The position numbers and the translations under genes were made by a program. A stretch of DNA of 64,000 bases from Rhodococcus tibetensis (lineage in GTDB: Bacteria; Actinomycetota; Actinomycetes; Mycobacteriales; Mycobacteriaceae). The notes beneath the pieces are model-generated. The model saw only the letters and a list, made by a program, of their open reading frames with translations, was not told the origin of the DNA and did not search any database. This document shows, piece after piece, positions 47,801 to 54,849 of this stretch. The DNA is taken from contig NZ_JANFQF010000013.1 in the NCBI RefSeq assembly GCF_024438035.1, positions 62,001 to 126,000 of the forward strand, read 5' to 3'. Each line of letters begins with the position of its first letter. Within the stretch, counting starts at the first letter, position 1.

Positions 47801-48456
47801 TGCCGAGCCCGGGCAACGAAGCGTTCGAGGAACACCCCCGAGGACGAGAAGTTCGCCTCGGCCAGCCGCTGGACGCGGTCGTACGCTTCCCTGAGGTCAG
47901 CGGCGTCGAAACAGGCCTGCATGCCGATTCCGCCGCCGCCACCGACGGCCTTGATGATCACGGGGTACCCGATGTCCGAGGCTGCGGACAGCGCCGCATC
48001 CACCGAATCGAGGAGTCCGCTGCCCGGAACGAGGGGAACCCCTACAGCACGTGCCGCTTCGCGGGCAGTGTGCTTGTTCCCGAAGATGCGCAGCTGTTCC
48101 GGCGTGGGACCCACGAAGGCGATGCCCGCCGACTCGGCCGCTGTGGCAAACGCGCCGTTCTCGGAAAGAAACCCGTACCCCGGATGGATCGCGCCCGCGC
48201 CGGTGGCCAACGCCGCCTCGACGACGGCATCGGCGCGTAGGTACGACTCGGCGGCGGGTGCGGGTCCGAGTCGCACGGCCATGTCGGCCATCTCGACGTG
48301 TGCAGCCGCCGCGTCGGCGTCGGAATACACGGCCACCGTCTTGAGCCCCAGAATGTGCGCCGAGCGCATGATCCGACAGGCGATTTCGCCCCGATTCGCT
48401 ACGAGGAGTGTGTCGAACGAGTACTCGACCGGCGGCGTATTCATCCCTGTGGACAT
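44824..48456 (-). CDS. uca: Urea carboxylase (biotin-dependent)
   Basis: Carboxylates urea to allophanate with ATP, bicarbonate and biotin. The 1210-residue protein shows, in order, a biotin carboxylase module (about 15-455; [48 protein letters not shown]), a KipA-like AHS2 domain (about 465-770; [22 protein letters not shown]), a KipI-like AHS1 domain (about 810-1000), and a biotinyl domain near the end with [13 protein letters not shown] (biotin lysine about residue 1175). Start ATG 48456 (ATG 48444 is an alternative). Related enzymes in some bacteria prefer guanidine; no carboxyguanidine deiminase genes are nearby, so urea is favoured. The urt transporter operon lies upstream across an insertion scar. 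Confidence 0.95.
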   Translation of the reverse strand: [1210 protein letters not shown]

Positions 48457-48457
48457 G

Positions 48458-48467
48458 TCTGTATACG
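48458..48467. promoter_or_regulatory. Candidate GntR operator at the uca start
   Basis: TCTGTATACG here is the exact reverse complement of CGTATACAGA inside the urtA-upstream palindrome. It ends two bases from the uca start codon, in a position to block initiation or leaderless transcription. GTATAC-centred sites are typical of FadR/FCD-type GntR regulators. Confidence 0.45.
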
Positions 48468-48536
48468 CTATGGACGGCGTGTTTCACGGAGATTTCTCGC
48501 GGTAAAGCGTGGGTTAGTAGAACCTCTCGCGCGCCG

Positions 48537-48850
48537 TCATGGCGTGGGTATTACCGGCGGCACGTAGTCGAATGTCATCCCGCGCAACCACACCAACAGT
48601 AGGACCACCGGCAGTGGAACATGAACTGCAGGAATGTAAATCCCACGAGGTCGCGGGCGCGCAGCTTCAGCACCGCCAGGAGCGGCAGCATGAAGAACGG
48701 ATTCACGAGGTTGGGCAGTGCCTCGGCCACGTTGCAGATCTGAACCGTCCAGCCCAGATTCATCTGGACGTCGGTGGCCGCCTGCATGACATACGGGGCC
48801 TCGACCAGCCATTTTCCGCCGCCGGAGGTGATGAAGACCCCCTCGTCGGC
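48537..48850 (-). pseudogene. Truncated, frameshifted short-chain fatty acid transporter (AtoE type)
   Basis: The last quarter of an AtoE/ScfA-like permease is readable: GVFITSGGGKWLVEAPYVMQ, then WTVQICNVAEALPNLVNPFF and LKLRARDLVGFTFLQFMFH, then in another frame LPVVLLLVWLRGMTFDYVPP. The frame switch lies at about 48617, where CACCTG expected for His-Leu reads CACTG: a one-base loss. Family members have about 450 residues; only about 103 codons remain, and sequence homology ends abruptly near 48850. The other three quarters are absent from the window. Confidence 0.82.
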
Positions 48851-48853
48851 CGG

Positions 48854-49705
48854 TTACCGGCGCATCGTCCATGTGGCGGTGCGATGGACCCAGCTGTCAG
48901 TCCATGTGAACTCAATTTTCTTCTCGACGCCGTCGACAACCCAGGACATCGACCTCGGGCGTTGCACGGAGCCTCGAAGTGGGTGCCGAGGGTCGTCCAG
49001 TGCCCCTACATCGCGGCCCTGGTTGAACAGACTGATTCCGAGCCCGACGCCGGTGAGCTCGGCAACTCCGCCGCACAGAGTTTGATCCCACGTTGTTAAC
49101 AGCGGGAAGTATCCCCACCAGTTTTCGAGTACGTCGACCGAGAACGGGTCCATCTTCAGCATGTCGTTTGTCGGGTCGCCATGCACGCACAAGCCCCAAG
49201 TTTCCGGCCACTGACTGCGGTTTAGCAACAGGTCTACCGCATCGGCGGAGATCGGGGTGTTGACCTGTTTGCCATCCAGTTTGAACGAGCCGACCGCAGC
49301 GTGCGTGAGGAACATTTTAAGGACCCAGCGTTGGAGGTCGTCTCCGGAGATCGTGATCGATTCGGCCCGGCCCCACTCTCCTGTTCCGCCCATCCACTTC
49401 AGTGCAATTCCCCGGAGGAACGACGCGAAGGCGATAGCCGCGTCATCCGCCGGACTCAGTGCTTGGTTGTGGGTAGTGCACAGCACATTCGCCTTGAACT
49501 CTTTCGGCTGCACCGGGCGACGCACACCCAGCCCATTGTCGTGGCCGATCCGGAACTCTGGGTCGTCGAACGAGAAGAGCTTGATCAGGCCATGAGAGAG
49601 GTAGTGCTCGCCGGAAATCTTGGTCGAGCACCCACCTCGTGTGTTCGCGTAACACTTTGGGTGTCGGTAATCGGGCGGTGTCGAGACATCAGTAGCGGTG
49701 GTCAT
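48854..49705 (-). CDS. Orphan protein with an HNH/treble-clef-like N-terminus
   Basis: A 283-residue protein I do not recognise as a named family. The N-terminal 90 residues carry a Cys/His pattern resembling HNH-type zinc ribbons: HPKCYANTRGGCSTKISGEHYLS, then VLCTTHNQALSPADDAA, i.e. C-x7-C, a Gly-Glu-His, and C-x2-H-Asn. The rest (residues 100-283) is mixed alpha/beta with many tryptophans and no motif. Base composition is visibly lower in G+C than in neighbouring genes. It lies between the broken permease and an IS481 remnant. It could be a nuclease or toxin-like cargo gene of a lost mobile element; function unknown. Confidence 0.6.
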   Translation of the reverse strand: MTTATDVSTPPDYRHPKCYANTRGGCSTKISGEHYLSHGLIKLFSFDDPEFRIGHDNGLGVRRPVQPKEFKANVLCTTHNQALSPADDAAIAFASFLRGIALKWMGGTGEWGRAESITISGDDLQRWVLKMFLTHAAVGSFKLDGKQVNTPISADAVDLLLNRSQWPETWGLCVHGDPTNDMLKMDPFSVDVLENWWGYFPLLTTWDQTLCGGVAELTGVGLGISLFNQGRDVGALDDPRHPLRGSVQRPRSMSWVVDGVEKKIEFTWTDSWVHRTATWTMRR

Positions 49706-49867
49706 GCGTCAACGATATTTGAGACGACCGACAGACTGGTCGGTTAGTCACTTGGCCTTACCCCAGGCCGATTTCGCTACTTTCCGTGCTTGCTTCGCCG
49801 CATGACGCGGTTGTTGGCGTCACCGTTCGCCGACGTGACTTCCGGCTGGGCTCAAGTCGGTGTTAAC

Positions 49868-50240
49868 GGTGCCAACGAGGTCCGGTGAATCGCTCTAACT
49901 TTCCGTTGGCTGCGGACGATAGGGCTGGTGTAGCAGTGCCTGACGTTCGGACCGAGCGCCGCTGCCAAGAAGGTGAGCGATAGCAGTAACCGTTGTCGGT
50001 CAATACCGCCCGCACCTCGATGCCGTGTTCGGCGTAAGAACCTGCGAGCCCGTCCCCAGAACGCGGCGGCTGTCGCCTTGCGTTCGTCGGAGTGTGCCTC
50101 GAATGGGTGAGAGGGGAGTCGTTGTCGACCGCATGGTGGAGGAAGGCGTAACCGCGGGCCTTCTCTTGTTGCCGATGATGCGCCCGAACTTGCGGTGTCC
50201 GCCACCGTCGTGGATGCGGCCGAGTTTCTTGTGTCACGTT
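49868..50240 (-). pseudogene. Decayed IS481-family transposase
   Basis: On the minus strand, fragments in three frames match a DDE transposase of the IS481 type: KKLGRIHDGGGHRKFGRI, then GYAFLHHAVDND (normally AVDDHSRLAY), SDERKATAAAFWGRARRF, AEHGIEVRAVLTDNGYCYRS (the second catalytic Asp), and a degraded copy of the RPYRPQTNGKVERF block as CYTSPIVRSQRKVRAIHRT. At least three frameshifts separate them. No terminal inverted repeats were found. The transposase is dead. Confidence 0.8.
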
Positions 50241-50483
50241 CGCAGCGGCGGGTTGGTGGTTGGCGAACGGCAAGGCCGCTGGCCTGGTCGAAACAGCTCG
50301 AGTTTTATCGGCTGCTGGTGCAGTCGGTCGGTGTGCCACGCGATGATGTTGTTCACCGGCCTGACTCGACATCAGCGATCGCTTCGCGCTTAATCGGTGA
50401 CTATCGATGCAGACTTCAGCGCAGACAAGGCCGACATACGCAGACACCGACTGCAGAAATGCAGAAACAGGAAAGGCGTCACC
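50241..50483. other. Non-coding junction upstream of the GyrI-like gene
   Basis: Nothing certain is encoded here. It may hold the 5' part of the IS481 remnant, too decayed to read, and the promoter of the following gene. CAGACTTCAGCGCAGACAAGG (50410-50430) shows short CAGAC-type repeats of unknown meaning. Confidence 0.4.
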
Positions 50484-51098
50484 GTGGACAAGTACGACTG
50501 CAAGAAGGCGCACAAGAAGCTGTACGCGCCGAGCGCCACAGGGTTCGCTCTCGTCGACGTCCCGGAGCTGACCTATATCGCCGTGGACGGCCATGGCGAC
50601 CCGAACACGTCAGCTGAGCACGCCGCCGCTATCGAGGCGCTGTATGCCACCGCCTACACGATCAAATTCGCCAGTAAGAACCACGGCCGAGACTTCGTCG
50701 TCGGACCGCTCGAAGGGCTGTGGCGTGCCGCGGACTTGCGCAGCTTCGTCACCCGCGACAAGGACAGTTGGGATTGGACGATGATGATCGTGCAGCCCGA
50801 GTGGATCACCACGGCCGACATCGAGGATGCGCGGGCGGTCGCCGCTGCCAAGAAGGAGCTGCCCGCTCTCGACCTGCTGCGCCCGCTCACCTTCACCGAA
50901 GGTCAGAGCGTGCAGATCCTGCACATCGGCTCGTACGACGACGAGGCACCTACCCTCGCCCGACTGCACGACAAGTTCATGCCCGAGCACGGACTGGCCT
51001 TCAACGGAGACCACCACGAGATCTATCTCAGTGACGCCCGCAGGACGGCGTCGGCGAAACTACGGACGATTCTCCGCCAACCCGTCCGCCCTGCCTAG
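50484..51098 (+). CDS. GyrI-like small-molecule-binding protein
   Basis: A 204-residue stand-alone GyrI-like domain protein. DKYDCKKAHKKLYAPSATGFALVDVPELTYIAVDGHGDPNTS opens like this family, and later sequence (GRDFVVGPLEGLWRA, DWTMMIVQPEW, VQILHIGSYDDEAPTLARLHDKF and NGDHHEIYLSDARRTASAKL) continues the SOUL/GyrI pattern. These proteins bind or hydrolyse small aromatic or cationic ligands. The GTG at 50484 was chosen because AGGAAAGG lies nine bases upstream; the longer reading from 50397 begins in IS-derived sequence. Confidence 0.85.
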   Translation: MDKYDCKKAHKKLYAPSATGFALVDVPELTYIAVDGHGDPNTSAEHAAAIEALYATAYTIKFASKNHGRDFVVGPLEGLWRAADLRSFVTRDKDSWDWTMMIVQPEWITTADIEDARAVAAAKKELPALDLLRPLTFTEGQSVQILHIGSYDDEAPTLARLHDKFMPEHGLAFNGDHHEIYLSDARRTASAKLRTILRQPVRPA

Positions 51099-51124
51099 CG
51101 AAGAGGAGTGGGTCGGATCGGTGT

Positions 51125-51658
51125 CTACGAATAGTCCCGCTCGATCCGCAGTGTGCCGATCGTGGTGGCCAGAGCGTCGTACTGGGTCACCAGAAAACAG
51201 AACTCGATCATCCGACGGTCGTCGAAGTGGGCGCCGAGATCCGACCACGCGGCATCGTCGAGATTGTCGGTGGTGACGAGTTGATCGACGGCGGCAAGGA
51301 TTGCGCGGCGGCGTGCATCCCAGCCCTCGGCGCCAGGACCCTCGAGCACCTGTTCGAGAAGTGCCGGGGTGATACCGGCGCGGCGTCCGAGGCGCACGTG
51401 GTGATCCATTTCGTACCCGCAGTTCCGCAGATGGGCCACGCGGAGAATGATCATTTCGGTCTCGTGGCGGGAAATCTTTCCGCCCGGCATGAGCTTGCCG
51501 GAATAGTGCAACCACGCACGGAACAGGCCCTTCGTGCGGCCCACCGTGCTGAACAGATGCGCGTCCGGGACCCCGGCGACGGCCGAGAGGATCCGCCACA
51601 GCACCCAGTTGACCGGGCCGAGCTCCTTCAGCCGTCCTGGTGGAATGCGTGCGCTCAT
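51125..51658 (-). CDS. Carboxymuconolactone decarboxylase / AhpD-like protein
   Basis: A 177-residue protein of the CMD superfamily. The core is KISRHETEMIILRVAHLRNCGYEMDHHVRLGRRAGITPALL. Only one cysteine of the AhpD CxxC pair is present (NCGYEMDHH), so thiol-disulfide peroxidase-partner chemistry is unlikely; the Tyr-Glu-x-x-His variant is common in actinobacterial CMD proteins of unknown role. Its ATG overlaps the SDR stop by 4 bases, so it is the last gene of the urt-gntR-SDR-CMD strand. Confidence 0.83.
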   Translation of the reverse strand: MSARIPPGRLKELGPVNWVLWRILSAVAGVPDAHLFSTVGRTKGLFRAWLHYSGKLMPGGKISRHETEMIILRVAHLRNCGYEMDHHVRLGRRAGITPALLEQVLEGPGAEGWDARRRAILAAVDQLVTTDNLDDAAWSDLGAHFDDRRMIEFCFLVTQYDALATTIGTLRIERDYS

Positions 51659-52488
51659 GCCGCTCCCTTTCGTTGGGATCGCCCCCGCATGGGAACGGTT
51701 GCATACGTGGGTATTTCGATCGAGCGGGTCATCTGCGAGGCTCGCTGGGCGAGCATACGCACCGATTCGGTGCCGGGCATCCGGGACGGGGTGTAGATCC
51801 GACTCTTGCGGCCGGCGATGCCCCGTTCGAGCGCGTCCACCGCAACGGTGATCGAGGCAGTCTTGAAGAGCACGCCACCGCTCGGCGCCACCGGTGCGCC
51901 ATCGAACCCGATCACCGTCCGGTCGGTGTCGATGTCGCCGACGGTGGCGATACCCACTCGGGTTCCGTGGTGCTTCATCTCCTCCCTCAGAGCTCGCCCG
52001 AGTTCGGCGGCGCCTCCTCTGGTGGAGCCATGCACGCCACGTGGTGCGGTGATGGCGGTCGACGACGCCACGACCAAGGCATACCCGTTGCGGTGTCCCA
52101 GGTACCGCCCGGCGGCCCGAAGCGTGTGGTAGGTACCCATCACGTTGACCTCGATGGCGTACCGCATCACTGCCGGGTCACCGTCGACGACCTGCGGTGG
52201 AGTGGTGACTCCAGCGTTCGCGACGACCACATCGATGCCGTCCATCCGGTCCGCCAAATAGTCGAAGGCGTCCTCGACGGCGTCACGGTCGCGGACGTCG
52301 CACAGGCGCCACGGCGCCCGGCCGCAGGCGGTGGCGGTCTGCTCGAGGAGTTCGGGTTCGAGACCCAGCAGCCCCACGCGGGCTCCCCGCTCGTGGAGTC
52401 GCCTGGCCAGACCGGCTCCGATGCCGCGGGCTGCGCCAGTGATCAGGACACGGCGGCCGAGCAGATTCTCTTGGATAGTGCGTGGCAT
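51655..52488 (-). CDS. Short-chain dehydrogenase-like protein lacking the catalytic YxxxK
   Basis: A 277-residue classical SDR fold. The dinucleotide motif VLITGAARGIGAGLARRL and the VVANAGV strand are intact. The catalytic serine sits in VVASSTAITAPRG, but the region that should read YxxxK is HGSTR: tyrosine is histidine and lysine is arginine. The DNA supports this directly (CAT GGC TCC ACC AGA). Such a protein may be non-catalytic or use other chemistry. The C-terminus is basic and proline/arginine-rich. ATG 52488 was preferred to one at 52503. It follows gntR after 99 bases and overlaps the CMD gene. Confidence 0.84.
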   Translation of the reverse strand: MPRTIQENLLGRRVLITGAARGIGAGLARRLHERGARVGLLGLEPELLEQTATACGRAPWRLCDVRDRDAVEDAFDYLADRMDGIDVVVANAGVTTPPQVVDGDPAVMRYAIEVNVMGTYHTLRAAGRYLGHRNGYALVVASSTAITAPRGVHGSTRGGAAELGRALREEMKHHGTRVGIATVGDIDTDRTVIGFDGAPVAPSGGVLFKTASITVAVDALERGIAGRKSRIYTPSRMPGTESVRMLAQRASQMTRSIEIPTYATVPMRGRSQRKGAA

Positions 52489-52587
52489 GAAGCGGGTTCC
52501 CAACCTGTGTTACCGAGCGGTAGCAAGACGCTAGCACTCGCTCGGCTTCCCAGTGGAGAAAAGTGCGCGACTGCGGAGCTTTCCGTC

Positions 52588-53286
52588 TCAATCGCGGACG
52601 GCCCAGGCCATGCGCGCGAGCGAAAGCGCCTGCTCGGCGCGTTCGATCACCACTTCGCGCGACTCGCTGATGTGCGTCAACAGTGCGTCGTATGCGGCAT
52701 CGAGTTTGCGATCGAGCGCCAGTTCGGCCACCGAAATGTGCTCGTCGATGGTCGCAGTCATGCGGTCGGGCGTGAGGTAGTCGAACATCCGCACCGGTCG
52801 CACTTTGGCGTTCACGTTGACGAGTGCGTCCGACAACGCCTGGTTGCCCGCGGCCCGCAGCAGCACGGTGTGGAACTGCTCGTCGAGTACGACGAACCCG
52901 GCGTCGGGCTCCGGCATCTCCTTCCGCAGGGCGTACCACTTGTCGAGTTCGGGCCCCAGGACGTCGGGGTCGTGATGCAACAACTCGTCGGCCCGGACGC
53001 GGGCGATGCCCTGTAGTTCGAGCGTGATGCGCAGTTCGTAGAGCCCTGCGAGTTCGTCGATGCGCGGGCGGTACGGAAAGAGCCCACCCACGTCGCGCTG
53101 CACGAGCCCGTCCGCCAGCAGACGAGCCAGCGCCTCACGTACCGGCGTCCGGGACACTCCGTACGTCTCGGCGAGGCGCTCCTCACCGAGACGCTGTCCG
53201 GGCGGAATCTGCCCGCTCATCAGGTCGGTCCGCAGCGCCAGGTACACCTGGTCGCTCAGTGGACCGGCCGATTCTCGACGAGCCAT
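52588..53286 (-). CDS. GntR-family regulator (FCD type)
   Basis: A 232-residue repressor or activator. The N-terminal winged helix (LSDQVYLALRTDLMSGQIPPGQRLGEERLAETYGVSRTPVREALARL) is classic GntR; the C-terminal FCD domain (DEQFHTVLLRAAGN, DEHISVAELALDRKLDAAYDALLTHISES) provides the ligand site with metal-binding histidines. Its ATG overlaps the urtE stop by one base, so it is part of the urt transcript. Matching candidate operators lie upstream of urtA and of uca, so it is the likely urea-pathway regulator. Confidence 0.9.
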   Translation of the reverse strand: MARRESAGPLSDQVYLALRTDLMSGQIPPGQRLGEERLAETYGVSRTPVREALARLLADGLVQRDVGGLFPYRPRIDELAGLYELRITLELQGIARVRADELLHHDPDVLGPELDKWYALRKEMPEPDAGFVVLDEQFHTVLLRAAGNQALSDALVNVNAKVRPVRMFDYLTPDRMTATIDEHISVAELALDRKLDAAYDALLTHISESREVVIERAEQALSLARMAWAVRD

Positions 53287-53999
53287 CAGATTGCCATCGC
53301 CGCACGGACGTCGGAGACCGCGGTACGGACATCGGACTCGGGTGCGGCGCCGCCGGCGCCCGAGGAAGTGACCCGCCCCGACTCGAGCACGTAATACCGC
53401 TCGGCCGATTCGAGCGCGAACCCGATGTGCTGCTCCACGAGGAGAACTCCGAGTCCGCCACGACGTGTGAGCGCCACGATCGTGCGTTCGATCTCCGCGA
53501 CCACGGACGGCTGAATGCCCTCGGTCGGTTCGTCGAGAATCAACATCTTCGGCTCGGTGATCAGTGCCCGCGCAATGGCCAGCTGCTGACGCTGACCGCC
53601 CGAGAGCAGACCGGCCCGTCGTTCGAGAAGGCCGCGCAACGCGGGAAACAGATCGAGTGCCTCCCCGATGAGTTCCTTTCCGCGCTTGCGGCCGTCTGCA
53701 ACCACCTGAAGGTTCTCGGCGGTGGTCAATTGCCCGAACGACTGCTGGCCCTGCGGGACGTAGGCGAGCCCGCGCGCAACCCTCGCGCTGGGGCGCAAGG
53801 TGGTGACGTCCTCGCCGTCGAACAACACCTTCCCGGAGTTCACCGAGATCAGTCCGACCGCAGCGCGCAGAAGCGTCGTCTTGCCCGCACCGTTGTGCCC
53901 CATCACCGCTGCTACGCCGTCCACCGGAACCGTCAGCGACACGCCATGTATCACCTCGGTTCGGCCGTAACCGGCCCGGACGCCGTCAAGCTCGAGCAT
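53286..53999 (-). CDS. urtE: Urea ABC transporter ATP-binding protein UrtE
   Basis: A 237-residue LivF-type ATPase of the branched-chain amino acid/urea class. Walker A MGHNGAGKTTLLRA, signature LLSGGQRQQLAIARAL, Walker B MLILDEPTEGIQPSVV and switch histidine in LVEQHIGFAL. It overlaps urtD by 14 bases and gntR by one. Substrate assignment comes from the urt gene order and the uca-atzF genes nearby. Confidence 0.92.
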   Translation of the reverse strand: MLELDGVRAGYGRTEVIHGVSLTVPVDGVAAVMGHNGAGKTTLLRAAVGLISVNSGKVLFDGEDVTTLRPSARVARGLAYVPQGQQSFGQLTTAENLQVVADGRKRGKELIGEALDLFPALRGLLERRAGLLSGGQRQQLAIARALITEPKMLILDEPTEGIQPSVVAEIERTIVALTRRGGLGVLLVEQHIGFALESAERYYVLESGRVTSSGAGGAAPESDVRTAVSDVRAAMAI

Positions 54000-54849
54000 C
54001 GCTGTCCTCCTTGTCGATCGTGTCGCCGGTCGGGGCGTCCGGTTGCAGCTCGGGAGCGGCACCGGCAGCGGCGGTCCCGAGGTAGACCTCCTGCACGCGG
54101 GGGTCGGCCTGAACCTGTTCGACGGTGCCCTCGCTCAACACCTTTCCCGCGTGTAGCACGGTCACCGACGTGGCAAAGGCGCGCATGAAGTCCATGTCGT
54201 GCTCGACCACCACGACGGTCCGCTCACCACCGATGCGGCGCAGCAGGTTACCCGTTTCATCCCGCTCCTCGTGGCTCATCCCGGCCACTGGCTCGTCGAG
54301 CAGCAGTACCGAGCAGTTCTGCACCAGCAGCATTCCGATCTCGAGCCACTGTTTCTGCCCGTGCGCGAGGATCCCCGCCGGGGTGTTGCGGAGCTTGCCG
54401 AGACCCGTGACGTCGAGTGCCTCCTCGATGGCGGGGAGTACAGTCCTGCGTCGGCGCAGCAGTGTCAGCGCGGACCGGCCGGCGCCCGCGGCGATGTCGA
54501 GGTTCTGCAGGACGGTCAGTTCCTCGAACACGCTCGCGGTCTGGAACGTGCGTCCCACCCCGAGCCGGGCGATGCGGTGAACCTTCTTGCCGATCAGTTC
54601 GACACCGGATTTCGTGACCGATCCCGTCGCGGGGACGAGCCCGGTGACGGCGTCGACGAGAGTGGTCTTGCCGGCGCCGTTGGGTCCGATGAGGAACCGC
54701 AGATCGCCCTGCAGCAGAGTGAGATCGACGCCGTCGACCGCCTTGAATCCGTCGAAGCTGACGCGAAGGTCGCGCACCTCGAGGTACTCGCTCGACATCC
54801 CGGCGTTTCCACCGAGCACAGGTTCCTTGGCTGGGGTGGACGTGGTCAT
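53986..54849 (-). CDS. urtD: Urea ABC transporter ATP-binding protein UrtD
   Basis: A 287-residue LivG-type ATPase. Walker A IGPNGAGKTTLVDAV, FQTASVFEELTVLQNL (Q-loop), signature-like AHGQKQWLEIGMLL, which is the typical UrtD variant of the ABC signature, Walker B VLLLDEPVAGMSHEE and VVEHDMDFMR. The HGQKQWLEIGM motif is the best single indicator that this is a urea-type system rather than a general amino-acid one. Overlaps urtC by 4 and urtE by 14 bases. Confidence 0.94.
   Translation of the reverse strand: MTTSTPAKEPVLGGNAGMSSEYLEVRDLRVSFDGFKAVDGVDLTLLQGDLRFLIGPNGAGKTTLVDAVTGLVPATGSVTKSGVELIGKKVHRIARLGVGRTFQTASVFEELTVLQNLDIAAGAGRSALTLLRRRRTVLPAIEEALDVTGLGKLRNTPAGILAHGQKQWLEIGMLLVQNCSVLLLDEPVAGMSHEERDETGNLLRRIGGERTVVVVEHDMDFMRAFATSVTVLHAGKVLSEGTVEQVQADPRVQEVYLGTAAAGAAPELQPDAPTGDTIDKEDSDARA

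Noticed and set aside
48457-48536. Guanidine-I or other riboswitch ahead of uca
   Set aside because: The gap to the broken permease is about 80 bases and shows no guanidine aptamer motifs, only the GTATAC element.
49706-50483. An intact insertion sequence
   Set aside because: The IS481-like transposase is in at least three frames, lacks its N-terminus and has no recognisable terminal repeats.
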